Shown in pieces: positions 1 to 6,537 of a stretch of 13,244 nucleotides of DNA (position 1 is the stretch's first letter; every line of letters starts with the position of its first letter). Both the position numbers and the translations under genes were made by a program. The notes below the pieces were generated by a model. The model had not been told where the DNA came from and did no database searches. It saw only the letters and a list, made by a program, of their open reading frames with translations. The DNA comes from CAILZL01 sp035548495 (GTDB lineage Bacteria; Pseudomonadota; Gammaproteobacteria; Steroidobacterales; Steroidobacteraceae). The stretch spans positions 1 to 13,244 of the forward strand of contig DASZSV010000039.1 in NCBI GenBank assembly GCA_035548495.1, read 5' to 3'.

Positions 1-533
1 CCGGCGCGTTGCCATTGATGTTCAAGCTGATGCACTTCGGCAGCGTAAAGATCTGAAGACAGAATGCGTTGTGCTTCCTGCGTGTCTAAGTTGACTGCTG
101 CCACTGCCTGCAACAATACATCGCGATCACTGGGATTCTTCGCTTCACCGTGATAGGCGCGTAGCAATGCTTTCTTCAGCGCAAACTGTGCTCCAGATTT
201 ATCTAACTGATCAGCCCAGTACAACAGCCGATGTGCATCGAACGTATTCCAGATGTGATCGCGGCGGCCGAATTCAAAACCAACTTCCTTGCCGCGTTGG
301 TACAGCATGTCATGCGATGCCTTGATGCGATCAGCGCTCATGCCATACTTTTGTGAAAGATACTCAACCAGATTCCTGCCTTCCTTCGGCATGCCGGGAT
401 TCAGTTCAAACGGTTGAAAATGCAATTCATATTCAAAGTCACTGCCCAATTCCTGCAGGGCTTTATCAAGCGATGCGACGCCCACTGCACACCAGGGACA
501 GGTGATGTCGGAAATGAAGTCAATGCGTGACAT
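1..533 (-). CDS. DsbA-family thiol oxidoreductase, FrnE-like (partial, C terminus outside window)
   Basis: The first 177 codons of a thioredoxin-fold protein are visible, read leftward from the ATG at 533. The protein opens MSRIDFISDITCPWCAVGVA, so a CPWC redox pair sits at residues 12-15 right after the first beta strand. No signal peptide precedes it, so a cytoplasmic location is likely. Later stretches (FQPFELNPGMP, LVEYLSQKYGMS, FDAHRLLYWA) fit the helical insertion of the DsbA/FrnE and 2-hydroxychromene-2-carboxylate isomerase superfamily. With an intact CXXC, a disulfide oxidoreductase or isomerase is more likely than the isomerase branch. The start overlaps the 3' end of the sigma-factor gene by 14 bases, which implies one transcript and coupled translation. 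The substrate is unknown. The family call is firm; the precise role is not. Confidence 0.88.
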   Translation of the reverse strand, partial: MSRIDFISDITCPWCAVGVASLDKALQELGSDFEYELHFQPFELNPGMPKEGRNLVEYLSQKYGMSADRIKASHDMLYQRGKEVGFEFGRRDHIWNTFDAHRLLYWADQLDKSGAQFALKKALLRAYHGEAKNPSDRDVLLQAVAAVNLDTQEAQRILSSDLYAAEVHQLEHQWQRA

Positions 534-1080
534 ATTTCCGTTCTACCAGCAGCGACCGCAATTGAGTGCGCGCCCGATGAAGGCGACTCTTCAGTGCTTG
601 AATCGTGATGCCCAGTCGTTCGGCGGCTTCTGGTGCGGTTAATCCTTCCACGTCTCGGGCGAGAATTACTTCACGTTGTAATGGATGCAATTGCGCAAGC
701 GCGTTGGTCAGCATGATCCGCACTTGTTCAGCGGCGATTTCTCCTTCCGGTGAAGCAACTGAATCTGGCACGAAGGGTAATACCGTTGCCAGATCGGAGT
801 CAGTGGCATGGTAGCGACGGAGCCGAAAGCACTTGTTGCGGACAATAGTAAACAGCCAGGTGGTAATCGCCGATGCGCGACGAAAACCGCCGATAAATCT
901 GGTCGCAGCCCACAGCGTTTCCTGCACAGCGTCCTCGGCGTCTTCAGTGGTTTTACAGTACCGCAGACCATATCGAAATACCGTTTTCTGATGGATCGCC
1001 AGCAGTCTGTCCAAAGCCGTATGATCACCTTGCTGGGCGGCGTACAGCAATTGGTCTGCGGTGACAGGGTTCATAGTCAT
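520..1080 (-). CDS. ECF-subfamily RNA polymerase sigma factor
   Basis: This is a 186-residue sigma-70 family protein of extracytoplasmic-function size, with regions 2 and 4 only. Region 2 spans roughly residues 10-80, with the core-binding and promoter-melting part around KTTEDAEDAVQETLWAA and ITTWLFTIVRNKC. Region 4 lies at about 130-180, with PLQREVILARDVEGLTAPEA followed by the helix-turn-helix RLGITIQALKSRLHRAR. The ATG at 1080 is preferred because AAGGA lies 8 bases upstream; a second ATG two codons later is possible. The gene is co-transcribed and translationally overlapped with the downstream CXXC oxidoreductase. No anti-sigma factor lies between the two, so control may be by expression level, by a distant anti-sigma, or by the thiol partner (inference). 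The regulon is unknown. Confidence 0.93.
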   Translation of the reverse strand: MTMNPVTADQLLYAAQQGDHTALDRLLAIHQKTVFRYGLRYCKTTEDAEDAVQETLWAATRFIGGFRRASAITTWLFTIVRNKCFRLRRYHATDSDLATVLPFVPDSVASPEGEIAAEQVRIMLTNALAQLHPLQREVILARDVEGLTAPEAAERLGITIQALKSRLHRARTQLRSLLVERKYVTH

Positions 1081-1107
1081 CGGGAGAATCCTTTTGGCGA
1101 TACCCAG

Positions 1108-1136
1108 ACTCTAATGCAGTGTGTGGACATCGGCAA
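1108..1136 (-). promoter_or_regulatory. Possible sigma-70 promoter for the sigma-factor/DsbA unit
   Basis: Reading the minus strand, TTGCCG (1136-1131) and TAGAGT (1113-1108) are separated by 17 bases. Each matches the consensus hexamer at 4 of 6 positions. The site lies 28 bases upstream of the sigma-factor ATG in the 88-base divergent gap. It is a weak match and could be chance. I saw no clear ECF-type autoregulatory promoter. Confidence 0.3.
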
Positions 1137-1168
1137 ACACTTGTTACACGAGCAGGGGTGATGAACTT

Positions 1169-1795
1169 ATGACAGATCACAAAGCAGCGCACTGGCAAAC
1201 CGTCTACCAGACCAGAGCTTCTACCTCGGTGAGCTGGTTCCGGCCGCATCTGGACGTGTCATTGGAGTTGCTGAAGCATGCAGGCTTGAACATCCAGTCG
1301 CGAATAATTGATGTCGGAGCCGGTGCATCGACGTTGGTGGATGACCTGCTGTCATTTGGCGTTCAGCATATCGCGGTCATGGATATTTCAGCGGCTTCAT
1401 TGGATATCGCCAAGCAACGTCTTGGCGAGCACGCGAACCGTGTCGAATGGATTGTAGATGATGTTGTGCAGCATGTGTTTGCGCCGTCGAGCGTTGACAT
1501 ATGGCATGACCGAGCGGTGTTGCATTTCCTGACGGCACGCCGCGATGCAACGTCATACGTTGCGCAGGTGCTCCGCGCAGTTGTCGAAGGTGGCTATGTC
1601 ATCATTGGTTGTTTTGCCAGTGACGGTCCTGAAATGTGCAGCAGCTTGCCGGTACAGCGAAGGGAGCCGGAGGAAGTTGCAGCACTCTTTGGCAGTTCTT
1701 TTGAATTGATTGAACAACGGCACGAAATGCACACTACACCAGCGGGCAATCCGCAGTCTTTCGCCTATACCGTATTAAGAAAGCTGTGCACTTGA
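1169..1795 (+). CDS. Class I SAM-dependent methyltransferase
   Basis: This 208-residue protein opens MTDHKAAHWQTVYQTRAST and continues VSWFRPHLDVSLELL, the typical N-terminal signature of a family of small cytoplasmic methyltransferases. Motif I is IIDVGAGASTLVDDLL (about residues 45-60), followed by the acidic post-I strand AVMDIS and the VEWIVDDV segment. IWHDRAVLHFL fits motif IV. The ATG at 1169 is chosen because AGGGGTG sits 8 bases upstream; the frame extends 16 codons further but without a ribosome site. The methyl acceptor cannot be read from the sequence. The gene diverges from the sigma-factor unit and is followed 2 bases after its stop by a cysteine desulfurase, so the two are probably co-expressed. 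A sulfur- or selenium-containing acceptor is a guess from context only. Confidence 0.9.
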   Translation: MTDHKAAHWQTVYQTRASTSVSWFRPHLDVSLELLKHAGLNIQSRIIDVGAGASTLVDDLLSFGVQHIAVMDISAASLDIAKQRLGEHANRVEWIVDDVVQHVFAPSSVDIWHDRAVLHFLTARRDATSYVAQVLRAVVEGGYVIIGCFASDGPEMCSSLPVQRREPEEVAALFGSSFELIEQRHEMHTTPAGNPQSFAYTVLRKLCT

Positions 1796-1797
1796 AT

Positions 1798-2961
1798 ATG
1801 ATGACGGGCGATATGATGGCTGCTTCTAATCCAATCTATCTTGACTATAACGCCACAACACCGCTGTTGCCGGAAGTCGTCGATGCCGTGCAGCCATATC
1901 TGCGGGAACACTTCGGTAATCCTTCCAGTGACCATGCATATGGCAGGCGCGCTCGCGAAGCCGTGGAATGCGCACGTCATCAAGTGGCTGCGTTGATTGG
2001 CTGTGAAGACGATGAAATCATTTTTACCGGCGGAGTGACCGAAGCCAACAATCTCGCCATTCTGGGTGTCGCAGATATTTCTAGAGCCAGACACAAGATT
2101 GTCACCACGGTCATCGAGCATCCTGCGATTGCTGAACCTTGCTTAAGAACGCAGCGGCTGGGGTTGCAGTTGCTGCGGGCAGGGGTGGATTCAGGTGGAT
2201 TGATTGATCTTCGTGACATACACAACATGATTGACAATCATGTGGCGTTGGTAACAGTGATGCACGCCAACAACGAAACGGGCGTGTTGCAACCAGTGAG
2301 CGAAATATCCTCGCTGGCACACGAAGTGGGAGCATTGATGCATACAGACGCGGCTCAATCCGTCGGCAAAGTCCCTGTGGATGTCAATACTTTGGGTGTG
2401 GATTTGCTGTCCATCGCCGCTCACAAGCTATATGGACCCAAGGGAGCCGGTGCGCTGTATGTAAAGCGTGGTGTGAAATTGATGCCAATGAACGTAGGGT
2501 CGGGACAGGAACAAGGTCTTCGGTCAGGAACTGAAAACGTTGCATCGTTGGTTGGTTTTGGTGTGGCATGCGAGGTTGCGAAACGCGACCTCGAATCCAC
2601 GGCAACTTTCCTGACGGACTTGCGTGATATGTTCTGGAATCTGCTTGCAGCGGGCATACCTAATCTTAAACTAAACGGGCATCCCACATTGCGGCTGCCA
2701 AATACACTTAATGTACGTTTCCCAAAAGTGTCGGGCAGCGCGTTGCTCGCCAATACACCGGAAATAGCAGCATCCACCGGTTCTGCCTGCCATCATGATG
2801 GCGAAGCAGCCTCTTCGACCATTCTTGCGATGAGTATCGCGCCTGATGAGGCACTGGGATCGGTGCGGCTCTCTATTGGTCGTCACACTACACGCGATAC
2901 GATTATCCATGGGGCTGAATTACTGATTCGTTCCTGGCGGACGCTTGCGCAGATAGAATAA
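1798..2961 (+). CDS. Cysteine desulfurase, NifS/IscS-like (class V aminotransferase fold)
   Basis: This PLP enzyme would release sulfur from L-cysteine as a protein persulfide plus alanine. From the ATG at 1798 it is 387 residues. YLDYNATTPLLPEVVDA near the N terminus, HANNETGVLQPV, MHTDAAQSVGKV and AAHKLYGPKGAG (Schiff-base Lys210) are all in the usual order. RSGTENVASLVGFG follows, and the catalytic loop STGSACHHDG carries Cys331. RLSIGRHTT closes the active site. The residues after the cysteine (HHDGEAASS) differ from the usual SGxxEPS of IscS, so it is a paralog rather than housekeeping IscS. No iscR, iscU or hscBA genes are adjacent. The start is uncertain: GTG 1786 and ATGs at 1801, 1813 and 1816 are in frame. 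I chose 1798 for its position just after the methyltransferase stop, which suits reinitiation. Confidence 0.92.
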   Translation: MMTGDMMAASNPIYLDYNATTPLLPEVVDAVQPYLREHFGNPSSDHAYGRRAREAVECARHQVAALIGCEDDEIIFTGGVTEANNLAILGVADISRARHKIVTTVIEHPAIAEPCLRTQRLGLQLLRAGVDSGGLIDLRDIHNMIDNHVALVTVMHANNETGVLQPVSEISSLAHEVGALMHTDAAQSVGKVPVDVNTLGVDLLSIAAHKLYGPKGAGALYVKRGVKLMPMNVGSGQEQGLRSGTENVASLVGFGVACEVAKRDLESTATFLTDLRDMFWNLLAAGIPNLKLNGHPTLRLPNTLNVRFPKVSGSALLANTPEIAASTGSACHHDGEAASSTILAMSIAPDEALGSVRLSIGRHTTRDTIIHGAELLIRSWRTLAQIE

Positions 2962-3019
2962 CGGCAGCGCACAAAACGGTTCGTTATCTGATATGTGCTT
3001 CAGTCATTGGCATGTTGAT

Positions 3020-3025
3020 TATAAT
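3020..3025 (+). promoter_or_regulatory. Perfect TATAAT -10-like hexamer without a clear -35
   Basis: A consensus TATAAT is followed by a GC-rich stretch (CCGCGCC) resembling the discriminator of growth-rate-controlled promoters. The -35 position holds only a poor match (around 2997-3003). Downstream, at 3105-3111, a Shine-Dalgarno-like AGGTGAG precedes the ATG at 3119, but the 48-codon frame there runs into the antisense strand of nadC and resembles nothing I know. It may be a relic promoter or an unrecognised small transcript. Confidence 0.25.
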
Positions 3026-3073
3026 CCGCGCCAAGGCTGCATTCGATAATCAAACAGCACTTGTCGCTTCCGC

Positions 3074-3091
3074 TTCATGCCTGGGCATGAA
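3074..3091. repeat. Perfect 8-bp inverted repeat between desulfurase gene and nadC
   Basis: TTCATGCC and GGCATGAA form exact arms with a 2-base centre. No T-run follows on either strand, so this is not an ordinary terminator. It lies in the 215-base gap where the cysteine desulfurase gene and nadC converge. It could be a protein-binding dyad or part of a leader structure downstream of the TATAAT at 3020. Confidence 0.45.
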
Positions 3092-3176
3092 CGCTCTTTA
3101 CTACAGGTGAGTATCGTTATGACTCTCCGACGTATCGCGCAGTCAGAGACAAAGTTCTCAATAGCACTGTCCTCGC

Positions 3177-4067
3177 TCAGGTTGCGAGAATATGGGGAAG
3201 ATCGAACTCAAACCGCATCGACAAATCAATCGCCCGCACATGCTTGGTCAATGCGCCAACGCTGATGAAGTCCACGCCGGTTTCTGCAATGCTGCGAATG
3301 TTATCCAGCGTGACGTTGCCTGAAGCTTCCAGCTCGATGCGATGATGTAAATAATTGTTGCGCAGTTCGACAGCGCCGCGCATGTCATCGAGCGGAAAAT
3401 TGTCAATCAGGATACGATCAATGTCCGGGTGCAATGCCTGTTGCAGCTCATCAAGGGTTTCCACTTCAATCTCCACCATCCTCGATCCGGCAATCTGTCG
3501 TGCATGGGCAACGGCCGCCGCGATGGAACCCGCTGCAATGATGTGATTTTCCTTGAGCAATATCGCATCGAACAAGCCAATGCGATGATTGGTGCCGCCA
3601 CCGCAAGTCACCGCATACTTTTGTGCAAGCCGCAAACCGGGAATCGTTTTGCGTGTGTCCAGTACTTTGCATGCCGTGTTTTTTATCGCATCGGCATACT
3701 GCCGAGTCACCGTTGCGGTGCCGGACAATAGTTGCAGAAAATTGAGCGCCGTACGTTCGCCGGTGAGAAGATGTTGCGCATTACCCGACAGTTCACACAG
3801 CAGTGAGTTGGGAGAGACCCGATCACCATCCTGATGGCGCCAGTTGATTTTGATGGCGGCGTCGAGCTGCCTGAAGGTTTCATCAAACCAGCGCGTGCCG
3901 CATACAAGCGCAGGTTCGCGGCAGACAACAGTGGCGCGCGCCGTGGTATTTGCCGGAATCAGTGACGCGGTGAGATCGCCTGTGCGCACATCCTCGTACA
4001 ATGCGGCAGCCACCTGGGCGGCAATATCGCCGGTGTTTATGTCAGACAGCGTTGGTAATGTGGTCAT
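3177..4067 (-). CDS. nadC: Nicotinate-nucleotide pyrophosphorylase (quinolinate phosphoribosyltransferase)
   Basis: NadC converts quinolinate and PRPP to nicotinate mononucleotide, CO2 and pyrophosphate, the last committed step of de novo NAD synthesis in the cytoplasm. The 296-residue length is normal for the family. The N-terminal open-face sandwich includes ALYEDVRTGDLTASLIP. The barrel carries DTRKTIPGLRLAQKYAV (from Asp137), the GGGTNHRIGLFDA block and LLKENHI, which form the quinolinate and PRPP pocket. Near the C terminus, IELEASGNVTLDNIRSIAETG and DFISVGALTKH complete the barrel. GGGAA lies 9 bases upstream of the ATG at 4067. The gene diverges from grxD and is not next to nadA or nadB here. 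Confidence 0.97.
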   Translation of the reverse strand: MTTLPTLSDINTGDIAAQVAAALYEDVRTGDLTASLIPANTTARATVVCREPALVCGTRWFDETFRQLDAAIKINWRHQDGDRVSPNSLLCELSGNAQHLLTGERTALNFLQLLSGTATVTRQYADAIKNTACKVLDTRKTIPGLRLAQKYAVTCGGGTNHRIGLFDAILLKENHIIAAGSIAAAVAHARQIAGSRMVEIEVETLDELQQALHPDIDRILIDNFPLDDMRGAVELRNNYLHHRIELEASGNVTLDNIRSIAETGVDFISVGALTKHVRAIDLSMRFEFDLPHILAT

Positions 4068-4091
4068 TGCGAAATGTTCCCGGCGCGGTCA

Positions 4092-4120
4092 TTGAAGAAT
4101 AGGCAAGCTGTCCTCATAAT
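4092..4120 (+). promoter_or_regulatory. Candidate sigma-70 promoter of grxD
   Basis: TTGAAG (4092-4097) and CATAAT (4115-4120) are separated by an optimal 17 bases and match consensus at 4 of 6 and 5 of 6 positions. A transcript from about 4127 would give a leader of about 26 bases to the GTG at 4153, carrying its GAGG. It would leave only about 8 bases ahead of the ATG at 4135. Confidence 0.6.
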
Positions 4121-4124
4121 TCAA
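4096..4124 (-). promoter_or_regulatory. Candidate sigma-70 promoter of nadC, overlapping the grxD promoter
   Basis: On the minus strand TTGAAT (4124-4119) and TATTCT (4101-4096) are spaced by 17 bases, each matching consensus at 4 of 6 positions. It shares nearly all its bases with the opposite-facing grxD candidate. A start near 4089 would give a leader of about 22 bases carrying the nadC Shine-Dalgarno. Confidence 0.45.
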
Positions 4125-4140
4125 CGTAATCGTCATGAGC

Positions 4141-4144
4141 GAGG
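4141..4144 (+). promoter_or_regulatory. GAGG ribosome binding site that decides the grxD start
   Basis: GAGG(T) lies 8 bases before the GTG at 4153. The in-frame ATG at 4135 has no Shine-Dalgarno upstream and would lie almost at the predicted transcript end. The site therefore supports GTG 4153 as the true start. Confidence 0.6.
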
Positions 4145-4152
4145 TAAATACC

Positions 4153-4467
4153 GTGGACGTTGTAGAGCGAATCAAATCCCAGTTAAGTTCCCATCCAGTG
4201 TTGCTGTACATGAAAGGCACGCCCGATTTTCCGCAATGCGGTTTTTCGGCAACAGCCGTCAAGGCCTTGAATGCCGCCGGTGCCAAGTTTGATACTGTAA
4301 ATATTTTTGAAGATCCCGAATTGCGTGAGGCATTGAAGCAGTATTCCAACTGGCCGACCTATCCGCAGTTGTATGTGAAAGGCGAGTTGATCGGCGGTTG
4401 CGACATCATTGTCGAGATGTACAAGAGCGGTGAATTGCAGAAAGTGTTGAGCGAAGCAAAAAACTGA
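4153..4467 (+). CDS. grxD: Monothiol glutaredoxin, CGFS type (Grx4/GrxD)
   Basis: This cytoplasmic CGFS glutaredoxin binds a glutathione-ligated 2Fe-2S cluster as a dimer or with a BolA-type partner, and works in Fe-S delivery and iron homeostasis. The sequence LLYMKGTPDFPQCGFS places the single active cysteine at residue 29. NWPTYPQLYVKGELIGGCDI holds the cis-proline TYPQ region and the GGCD glutathione-binding motif. From the GTG at 4153 it is 104 residues, and its first residues (MDVVERIKSQ) align with the E. coli N terminus as I recall it. From the ATG at 4135 it would be 110. It has its own candidate promoter and terminator, so it is probably monocistronic. Confidence 0.96.
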   Translation: MDVVERIKSQLSSHPVLLYMKGTPDFPQCGFSATAVKALNAAGAKFDTVNIFEDPELREALKQYSNWPTYPQLYVKGELIGGCDIIVEMYKSGELQKVLSEAKN

Positions 4468-4494
4468 TCCATCTTCCACTTTGCGGGCATTTAG

Positions 4495-4523
4495 AAAGCG
4501 CATTCATTTGAGTGCGCTTTTTT
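4495..4523 (+). terminator. Rho-independent terminator of grxD
   Basis: The arms 4495-4505 and 4510-4520 form an 11-bp stem with one G-T wobble and an ATTT loop, and the 3' arm runs into six Ts (4518-4523). It starts 28 bases after the grxD stop. Read on the minus strand, the tail is a poorer TTTCTAA, so it could weakly end the pyrC-rnt transcript too. Confidence 0.9.
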
Positions 4524-4534
4524 GTGCCTGCATT

Positions 4535-5182
4535 TCAGCTTGCGTCAGCGGCCATCATGGTATGCAGCTCGTAGATACTGCGGAACTTGTTGCAGATGAT
4601 GCAGAACAGGTCCGCGGTGAGCTCTGCATCATACGCCGCTGAATGAGCCTCGCTGGAATCCCAGTGCATCCCGGCAGCCATTGCCGCTTTTGCAAGCACG
4701 GTCTGGCCAAAGGCAACGCCTGCCAGTGTTGCCGTATCGAAGCATGAAAAGGGATGAAAAGGATTGCGCTTGATGTCGCAACGATTGACGGCGGCATTCA
4801 GAAAATTCAGATCGAAGTAGGCGTTGTGTCCCACCAGCACGGCGCGATTGCAACCATTGTTCTTCACGGCATGGCGGATGTCGGTGAATAATTTCGTCAA
4901 TGCTTCTTTTTCCGGCAGGGCAGGACGCAGCGGATGAAACGGATCAATGCCGTTTACCGCAAGCGATGCCTGTTCAAGATTTGCGCCGGGAAACGGTTGC
5001 ACGTGATAACGCCATGTTTCGCCGCGTGTCAAAGAACCATCGGGTTGCATGTTGACAGCAACACCGGCAATCTCCAGCAAGGCATCGGTGTTGGGATTGA
5101 AGCCGCCGGTTTCGACATCAACAATGATCGGCAGAAAGCCGCGAAAGCGGTGTGCCATGGGCGGTTTGTTGTCATTGTTCAT
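4535..5182 (-). CDS. rnt: Ribonuclease T
   Basis: This DEDDh 3'-5' exonuclease trims tRNA CCA ends and the 3' ends of 5S and 23S rRNA, acting as a homodimer. From the ATG at 5182 it is 215 residues, which matches the E. coli length. FRGFLPIIVDVETGGFNPNT supplies Asp22 and Glu24 of ExoI. GHNAYFDLNFL supplies the ExoII aspartate, and SSEAHSAAYDAELTADLFC supplies the ExoIII histidine and aspartate. CNRAVLVGHN and RNPFHPFSCFDTATLAG are family hallmarks. The frame reaches back to 5218, but the ATG at 5182 overlaps the pyrC stop as ATGA and gives the family-standard N terminus. RNase T is largely confined to gammaproteobacteria. Confidence 0.96.
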   Translation of the reverse strand: MNNDNKPPMAHRFRGFLPIIVDVETGGFNPNTDALLEIAGVAVNMQPDGSLTRGETWRYHVQPFPGANLEQASLAVNGIDPFHPLRPALPEKEALTKLFTDIRHAVKNNGCNRAVLVGHNAYFDLNFLNAAVNRCDIKRNPFHPFSCFDTATLAGVAFGQTVLAKAAMAAGMHWDSSEAHSAAYDAELTADLFCIICNKFRSIYELHTMMAADAS

Positions 5183-6270
5183 GCTTTTGCTCCATCCATG
5201 CCGTTGGACAGCTTCCATTGAATGGTTTCATTGGCGCGCATGGGCACCAGTTGATCCTTGCCGAATTCATATGATGCAGGCGGCGTCCAGTGTGTTCGTT
5301 GCAGTGTGATGGTGCCGTGGTTGCGCGGCAGCTGATAGAAGTCGGCGCCACGTTCTGATGCAAACGCTTCCAGTCTGTCGAGTTTGCCGATGGACTCAAA
5401 CGCTTCTGCATACAGTTCCAGAGCAGCATGCGCAGAGAATATGCCTGCGCAGCCACAGGCATTCTCCTTGGTGTGTCTGGCATGCGGTGCGCTGTCGGTG
5501 CCAAGAAAGAAACGCGCATCATCACTGGTGGCGGCGGCAAGCAAAGCCTGACGGTCCGCTTCGCGTTTAAGTATGGGCAGGCAATAGTAATGCGGTCGAA
5601 TGCCGCCCTGAAATATGACATTGCGATTGTGCAGCAGATGCTGTGGTGTGATGGTCGCAGCAACGCCATGACGCGCCTGCTTTACAAACTCCACCGCACG
5701 TTGGGTCGTGATGTGCTCGAACACAATGTGCAACTGCGGATAACGTTGTGTGAGCGGTTGCAGCACCTGATCAATGAATGCAGTTTCGCGATCAAACACA
5801 TCCACATCACCGGAAGTCACTTCACCATGGACTTGCAACACCAGTCCTTCGCGTTGCATCGCGTCCAGTGCGGGATAAATGTTTTCAATGGAGGTCACAC
5901 CGGCGTCGGAATGTGTGGTGGCACCGGCGGGATACAGTTTGCAACCGACAATGCAGCCGCTGGCCTTGGCCCTGATGATTTCATCCGCTGAAGTGTTGTT
6001 GGTCAGGTACAGCGTCATCAACGGTTGAAACGATGTTCCCGCAGGCAAGGCGTTGAGTATGCGCTGCCGGTATTCCAGCGCCAGCGCTGTCGTCGTAACC
6101 GGTGGTTTCAAGTTGGGCATGATCAGCGCGCGGGCGAATTGCGTCGCAGTGAACTTGACCGCAGCCGCCATGTGTTCGCCGTCGCGCAAATGCACATGGA
6201 AATCATCAGGTCTGCGCAGCGTCAGCGTAACCGGATGAGTGTTATTCATGGAATTTGGTGATGTGTTCAT
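5179..6270 (-). CDS. pyrC: Dihydroorotase, class II
   Basis: PyrC cyclises carbamoyl-aspartate to dihydroorotate, the third step of de novo pyrimidine synthesis. The 363-residue protein is of the E. coli type. HVHLRD gives metal ligands His25 and His27, and CKLYPAGATTHS gives the carboxylated lysine Lys111. VHGEVT and FEHITT give two further histidines, and GTDSAPH the catalytic aspartate. MPNLKPPVTT and ITPQHLLHNRN are also diagnostic. The ATG at 6270 follows AGGA closely; an in-frame ATG at 6249 lacks a good ribosome site. The stop overlaps the rnt start by 4 bases, so the genes are coupled. A pyrC-rnt order with grxD nearby is, from memory, also seen in Pseudomonas. Confidence 0.97.
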   Translation of the reverse strand: MNTSPNSMNNTHPVTLTLRRPDDFHVHLRDGEHMAAAVKFTATQFARALIMPNLKPPVTTTALALEYRQRILNALPAGTSFQPLMTLYLTNNTSADEIIRAKASGCIVGCKLYPAGATTHSDAGVTSIENIYPALDAMQREGLVLQVHGEVTSGDVDVFDRETAFIDQVLQPLTQRYPQLHIVFEHITTQRAVEFVKQARHGVAATITPQHLLHNRNVIFQGGIRPHYYCLPILKREADRQALLAAATSDDARFFLGTDSAPHARHTKENACGCAGIFSAHAALELYAEAFESIGKLDRLEAFASERGADFYQLPRNHGTITLQRTHWTPPASYEFGKDQLVPMRANETIQWKLSNGMDGAKA

Positions 6271-6474
6271 GCTTCCTGGTTGGGTAAAGCAGGTTGACCT
6301 GTATGGATTGATAACGGCTTTCTACCACGTCAATCGCGCCAATGCGCAACTTTGGTGACAATGACGGGTCTCAAAAACACGATGTGCGCCAGCCCGGTGC
6401 GCATCACCGGTGGTATTCCAGCGGCAATCTGTGAATGCCCTCAGTAAAAACCAGGACATTTGACAGCTCATTTC

Positions 6475-6503
6475 TTGACCCTCAGGCGGCAAACCACGAT
6501 CAT
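6475..6503 (+). promoter_or_regulatory. Candidate promoter of aceE in the pyrC-aceE gap
   Basis: TTGACC (6475-6480) and GATCAT (6498-6503) are spaced by 17 bases, matching consensus at 5 of 6 and 4 of 6 positions. A perfect TTGACA also occurs at 6460-6465 but lacks a -10 at the right distance. The rest of the 267-base divergent gap (6271-6537) holds an 8-bp CACCGGTG palindrome at 6405-6412. No PdhR-like AATTGGT box was found, and no convincing pyrC promoter. Confidence 0.35.
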
Positions 6504-6537
6504 ACGCGCCCCGAATTGTGGCACCGAGTACAGTCTG

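Noticed and set aside
808..1161. 117-codon plus-strand frame opposite the sigma-factor gene
   Set aside because: It is fully antisense to a convincing ECF sigma factor, has no family resemblance, and the low-complexity translation fits a shadow frame.
1081..1168. ECF autoregulatory promoter (TGTAAC at about 1143-1148 on the minus strand)
   Set aside because: No matching -10 at the usual 16-17 base spacing; chance occurrence likely.
3119..3265. Small 48-codon gene overlapping the nadC 3' end
   Set aside because: The ribosome site is good, but overlap with nadC antisense and lack of any similarity are not enough for a CDS call; kept as a finding only.
5428..5991. 187-codon plus-strand frame inside pyrC
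   Set aside because: Antisense to all-conserved dihydroorotase sequence; the product has no recognisable motif or ribosome site.
6271..6537. PdhR-type operator controlling aceE
   Set aside because: No AATTGGT/ACCAATT dyad found; the only dyad is the short CACCGGTG, which is too common to call an operator.
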